Both the position numbers and the translations under genes were made by a program. From Oasisia sp. SBJ-2009 (Eukaryota; Annelida; Polychaeta; Sabellida; Siboglinidae), in NCBI GenBank assembly GCA_964017155.1, contig OZ024862.1, positions 45,184,462 through 45,248,461 on the forward strand: a DNA stretch of 64,000 bases, given 5' to 3'. The notes under the pieces were generated by a model, which saw only the letters and a program-made list of their open reading frames with translations, was not told where the DNA came from and made no database searches. Numbering within the stretch: position 1 is the stretch's first letter; every line of letters starts with the position of its first letter. Below, in pieces: positions 60,660 through 64,000 of the stretch.

Positions 60660-61585
60660 CTCCCGCTGACGTCAAATAGCAAAATTGCCGCAAGGGGCCA
60701 AAATGTTTGATCATTCACCACCAAACTTGATGCAGCACTTCTGCGCTGACTACTGACATGTAGCCAGGCCCGGTAACTGATGGCTGACATCAAACACCAA
60801 CACAACGTGCCAACAATAAGAGTTGCTAGCAGGCGAAAGCTTAGTTGAGAAAGGGTCGATTCAATAATGAATAGAGATCGCAGTACCTGCATTTTTTTCT
60901 AATATTCTTTTTCTTCCATTAAATGACCACCGGTCAACCTGCTGACCATTAGTGTCATTGGTTTTCAGAGTTGTCCTTCTCTAGAAATAGTGAGTCCACT
61001 ATATGTTATACATTTAACCCCTGTGTGGGATATTTTACTTCCCCTGGCATATACACCAAATAGCAGGGACCACCGGCTTTTAGTGTCTCTTCCGAAAGAC
61101 ACAGGCAAAGATATGGTGAACGAAATTCAGCCGAATGTTGAAAGACAGTTTCTTTGAGACCGATATATCTGTTATTAGCACAAAGGATAGACTGGCGCTT
61201 GTAAATGTATATCTGTGTTGTCGATCGCGTGTCCAGAAGCCATTTTTTGGAACACCGGGCGCCAATTGAAATAGTTATCGTCGACGTTTATCTTGGCATA
61301 CCTTCGACAACGCCACTGGGTACGAAACCTTCTGGTCGGTTGACACCATTCAATTTCACCGTTTACAGCGCTATCGAACTGCGCAGTGTAAACACCGGGT
61401 GTAGCGCGTGACTTGACAGTTCAGATCCGTTTACAACGTAAACGTCATAGTCAGGTCAATATATGTAAAATACCCACTCAACCCCCAAAAAATTGCTACA
61501 AAAGGTTTCTCAACTGATTCTGGTAGGATTTAGTGCACTTATAACATACTAAAAGTTTACCAAAGTACGACCCCCGGAAAAATGT
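60660..61585. other. No gene recognised
   Basis: Ordinary non-coding sequence. A GACGTCA half-palindrome lies at 60669-60675. Nothing else stands out. Confidence 0.4.
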
Positions 61586-61589
61586 TTTT

Positions 61590-61905
61590 TTTCAAGATGG
61601 CGTCCAAGATGGCTGCCGAAACCTCTTAATGGTCATAACTATGTAACTATCAACTCAAATTTGATGATCCTGGGGTCTATCCCTAGGTTTTTGGGGGCAA
61701 AGAACACATTAAGATCATAAAAAATGATGTTGGCCTATATATGCAACACAAAAATTCAATATGGCGTCAAAAATGGCCGCCAACACCTCCAAATGACCGC
61801 AAGTCCAAAGCTATTGACTCAAATGTTATGATCTTGATGTCTATCACCAGGTTTTTGGGGGCACGGAACACATTAAGACCATTAAAAATGAAAGTGGGCC
61901 ATTAT
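61590..61905. repeat. Two diverged copies of a unit of about 165 bp
   Basis: Each copy has AATATGGCGTCmAArATGGC-like sequence, then GACTCAAATxTxATGATC, then GGTTTTTGGGGGCA, ACACATTAAGA and CATwAAAAATGA. Starts are near 61595 and 61758. They lie directly upstream of the PIN-like pseudogene and may belong to the same element. Confidence 0.65.
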
Positions 61906-61984
61906 CTAACAGGTTGAGAGGGCATTTTCCATATATTGACCTGAAGAATGTGTCGAATTGGATCTAACTGAATAGCTAATTCTG

Positions 61985-64000
61985 ATGTTGGGGTGTTTCC
62001 ATACACCTATGAACTTGCTGGGGGCCATAGGAACTCTCATGGAAGGGACCGGTCTCAAAAACATACTTGAGACTGTCTATGGAGAAAATGCAGTTATGCA
62101 CATGATGACAGGAAAAGCTGTCCAGAGGGCTTTGCGGGGCCATCTTCTTGTTGACAAGTGCCTACATAGCCAGCTTATAACGGAAATGGCCAAAGACGAT
62201 CCCGAGGTTCAGACACTGCTGGATCAAGCCGATGAATTGTAATCCTCCCTTCTTAGCGGAGAGACGACGCTAGGATATGCTGCTTGTTCTGAGGTTTTGA
62301 TCCAACTCGAAACAGTAACGGAGAAGAAGAAATCTGAACTTGCTCAGACCTCAAAGACCAGCCAGTTGTGGCTGAATTATCAGCGTATGGTTGGCAAGGC
62401 AAGAAAGTTTATCAAGGCGGATCGTTCTGGGTCTTGGTTGATGCATTTGCAGGCAGTGTCCAATTGACTGACTGTCTTTGCTGCAGCTGGGCACTTCAAT
62501 TAACGGCGATCTGCTCATTACTACATGCAGCAAATGAGCAACCTGGAGGAAAAGCACCCAGACGTTTATCGAAAGTTCCTTGATGGTTTTCACGTTGTTC
62601 GTAGGAGCAATCAGTGCTGTGCAGGGCTTAGTAGTGATGTTGTCATTGAACAAATGTTGATAAGGTCTCTAAAGGGCACTGATGGTCTAACTCGCGGCAG
62701 TGGGTTGACCAAGGACATGCGAAACCTTTGGACCTTATCTGCACCTGTAACATTCGAGTACAACATTGCGATGCAGGATTTGACAAACCTAACCTATACT
62801 ACAAGTCCGCAACACAGACTCAACTGAGGCGCGCATCAAAAGAGATGCGTCTGATCTCGAGAAACATTGTCAACGGGATAGTGGCTGAGCCAAATGTTAA
62901 TGTACATGACTTTGAATCGGTTGGGAACAAGATCGTTGAAGATATAATCAGCATTTATTTACGTCGGCATTTATTTACAAATTCAAGCGGAAAGACAGAG
63001 CCAAAGCCCTTGGGAATATCTCTGCTGTAAAGATTGCTCCTGGTCGTACCATTGATCCTGCCCTTCTCTTCCAGCGTTTCCTTGTGGTGTCAATGTCAGG
63101 AGATCTTTCCCTTGAAGAGGTTTTGACGTATGAACTAAGCCCCTACCCTCCAGCCCTCTTTGAGACCAGGAACATTCTTCGAAAAGCAGACAAACCTCAG
63201 CTTGCTCAGGCAATTCGAGACAATGCTGCGGATTTATCAAGTGAGGCTTTGATGAACTCAATTCCCAAAACAGATTGTTACGTGCTTGATGGTGGCTCTT
63301 TGCTCCATCGTTTACCGTGGAAGAAAGGCGACTCATATAATGCAATAGCTGAGTCTTATGCAGACTTCACTGTGAAACATTACGGACAAGCGACAGTGGT
63401 ATTCGATGGCTATGGTGAAGGTCCCTCCATAAAAGACAACACACATCAGACACGAGGAAAAAACCTGCACCCTATTGTTAGTTTCACTGCAGAAACAGAG
63501 TTTTCAGGCAAAAAAGAGGACTTTTTGTCTCGTGACAAAAAGAAGGCAGACATGTTTGCTCTCATCAGCACAGCACTAACTAATAGGGGATGCCACGTAA
63601 TTCAGTCACTAGGGGATGCAGACGTTAATATCGTTAAGGCAACTGTTGAACGATCCTGTCATTGCACCACAACGTTGGTCGGTGAGGCTACATATTTGCT
63701 GATCTTGCTCCTTCATTACTCCAAAACAGACAATGAGATCATCTACTTCCGTTCTGACGCAAACAAGCAGTCAAAAGAACACAGCGTGTATACCATTAAC
63801 CTGTTGAAAGAAACTTTAGGAGAAGATGTGTGCAATGAGTTGCTCTTTGTACATGCCTACTCAGGCTGTGATTCAACTTCAAGGATTTACGGCATCGGAA
63901 AAAAGTCATCCTTCAAAAAAAACTCAAGAGGACATATCAGATCTTTGCAAAGACCTCATGGTTGAGCTCTTTGGTGGCAAGTCTAATGATACGCTATCAT
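61985..64000 (+). pseudogene. Large invertebrate repeat-family protein with PIN/XPG-like core, broken
   Basis: From memory this is an uncharacterised protein family present in many copies in mollusc and other invertebrate genomes. Conserved blocks in order: HMMTGKAVQRAL, WLNYQRMVG, HPDVYRKFLDGFHVVRRS, VVNGIVAEP-like, DPALLFQRFLVVS, VLDGGSLLHRL, VVFDGYGEGPSIKDNTH, SLGDADVNIVKA, LVGEATYLLILLL and HAYSGCDSTSRI. The last three resemble a PIN/XPG-type nuclease fold. The first frame has stops at 62240, 62465, 62501 and 62825. The frame shifts before 62841 and 63084, and an A8 run at 63915-63922 shifts it again. The usual GEDTD motif reads GEATY, so two acidic residues are lost. The copy continues beyond the window. 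Confidence 0.72.

Overview
The window looks like animal nuclear DNA. It has spliceosomal introns, multi-domain EGF/lectin membrane proteins, C2H2 zinc fingers, a CR1-type non-LTR retrotransposon, several DNA-transposon families, and long TA and GT microsatellites. The mix of families, with an F-type-lectin-like domain, an SGNH-type CR1 ORF1, an allantoinase and a P2X7-C-terminal-like protein, suggests a marine invertebrate, perhaps a lophotrochozoan. That placement is inference. No bacterial, organellar, tRNA, rRNA or CRISPR features were seen.

Region 1 (1-17,100) is a tandem array of at least three segmental copies, A, B and C. Each copy carries an intronless gene for a type I membrane protein: EGF and FTP (fucolectin/tachylectin-like) domains, a charged stalk, one membrane helix and an acidic tail. 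Copy A enters only at its 3' end and has a frameshift. Copy B (5,461-7,587) is intact with seven EGF repeats. Copy C (14,319-16,175) is intact with five. Downstream of A lie the last four exons of an allantoinase pseudogene; B kept only two after a deletion of about 2.65 kb. A near full-length but frameshifted CR1 element (9,819-14,009) inserted between B and C after the duplication.

Region 2 (17,100-24,000) holds a decayed C2H2 zinc-finger array on the minus strand, very long (TA)n tracts, and several non-autonomous elements. One is a foldback element whose arms are short tandem repeats around a broken reverse-transcriptase fragment.

Region 3 (24,342-32,854, minus strand) is a gypsy/Ginger-type integrase gene cut into at least eight exons, with an intact zinc-binding HHCC motif and D,D-35-E triad. 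Its large first intron hosts hairpin and MITE insertions, and an NRF1-like site lies upstream of its start.

Region 4 (33,015-38,724) is a 5.7-kb imperfect palindrome. Two inverted elements of about 2.3 kb abut TTAA at inner and outer ends, and all four ends carry GCGCATGCGC. Each encodes a matching 92-codon ORF. The 490-bp spacer encodes the first exon of a THAP domain.

Region 5 (38,736-56,434) is bounded by TTAA and short AGGGGA ends. It contains a multi-exon gene of a transposase-like family whose catalytic middle is missing (39,812-48,154, plus) and a convergent P2X7-C-terminal-like gene (48,146-49,762, minus) that overlaps it by 9 bp. The TTAA junctions and a nearby THAP exon hint at Kolobok-type transposons, but this is a hypothesis.

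Region 6 (56,434-64,000) has a P-element/THAP9-like transposase remnant, a 680-bp GT tract, a 21-base C tract, and a broken copy of a large invertebrate repeat family with a PIN/XPG-nuclease-like core that runs off the end of the window.
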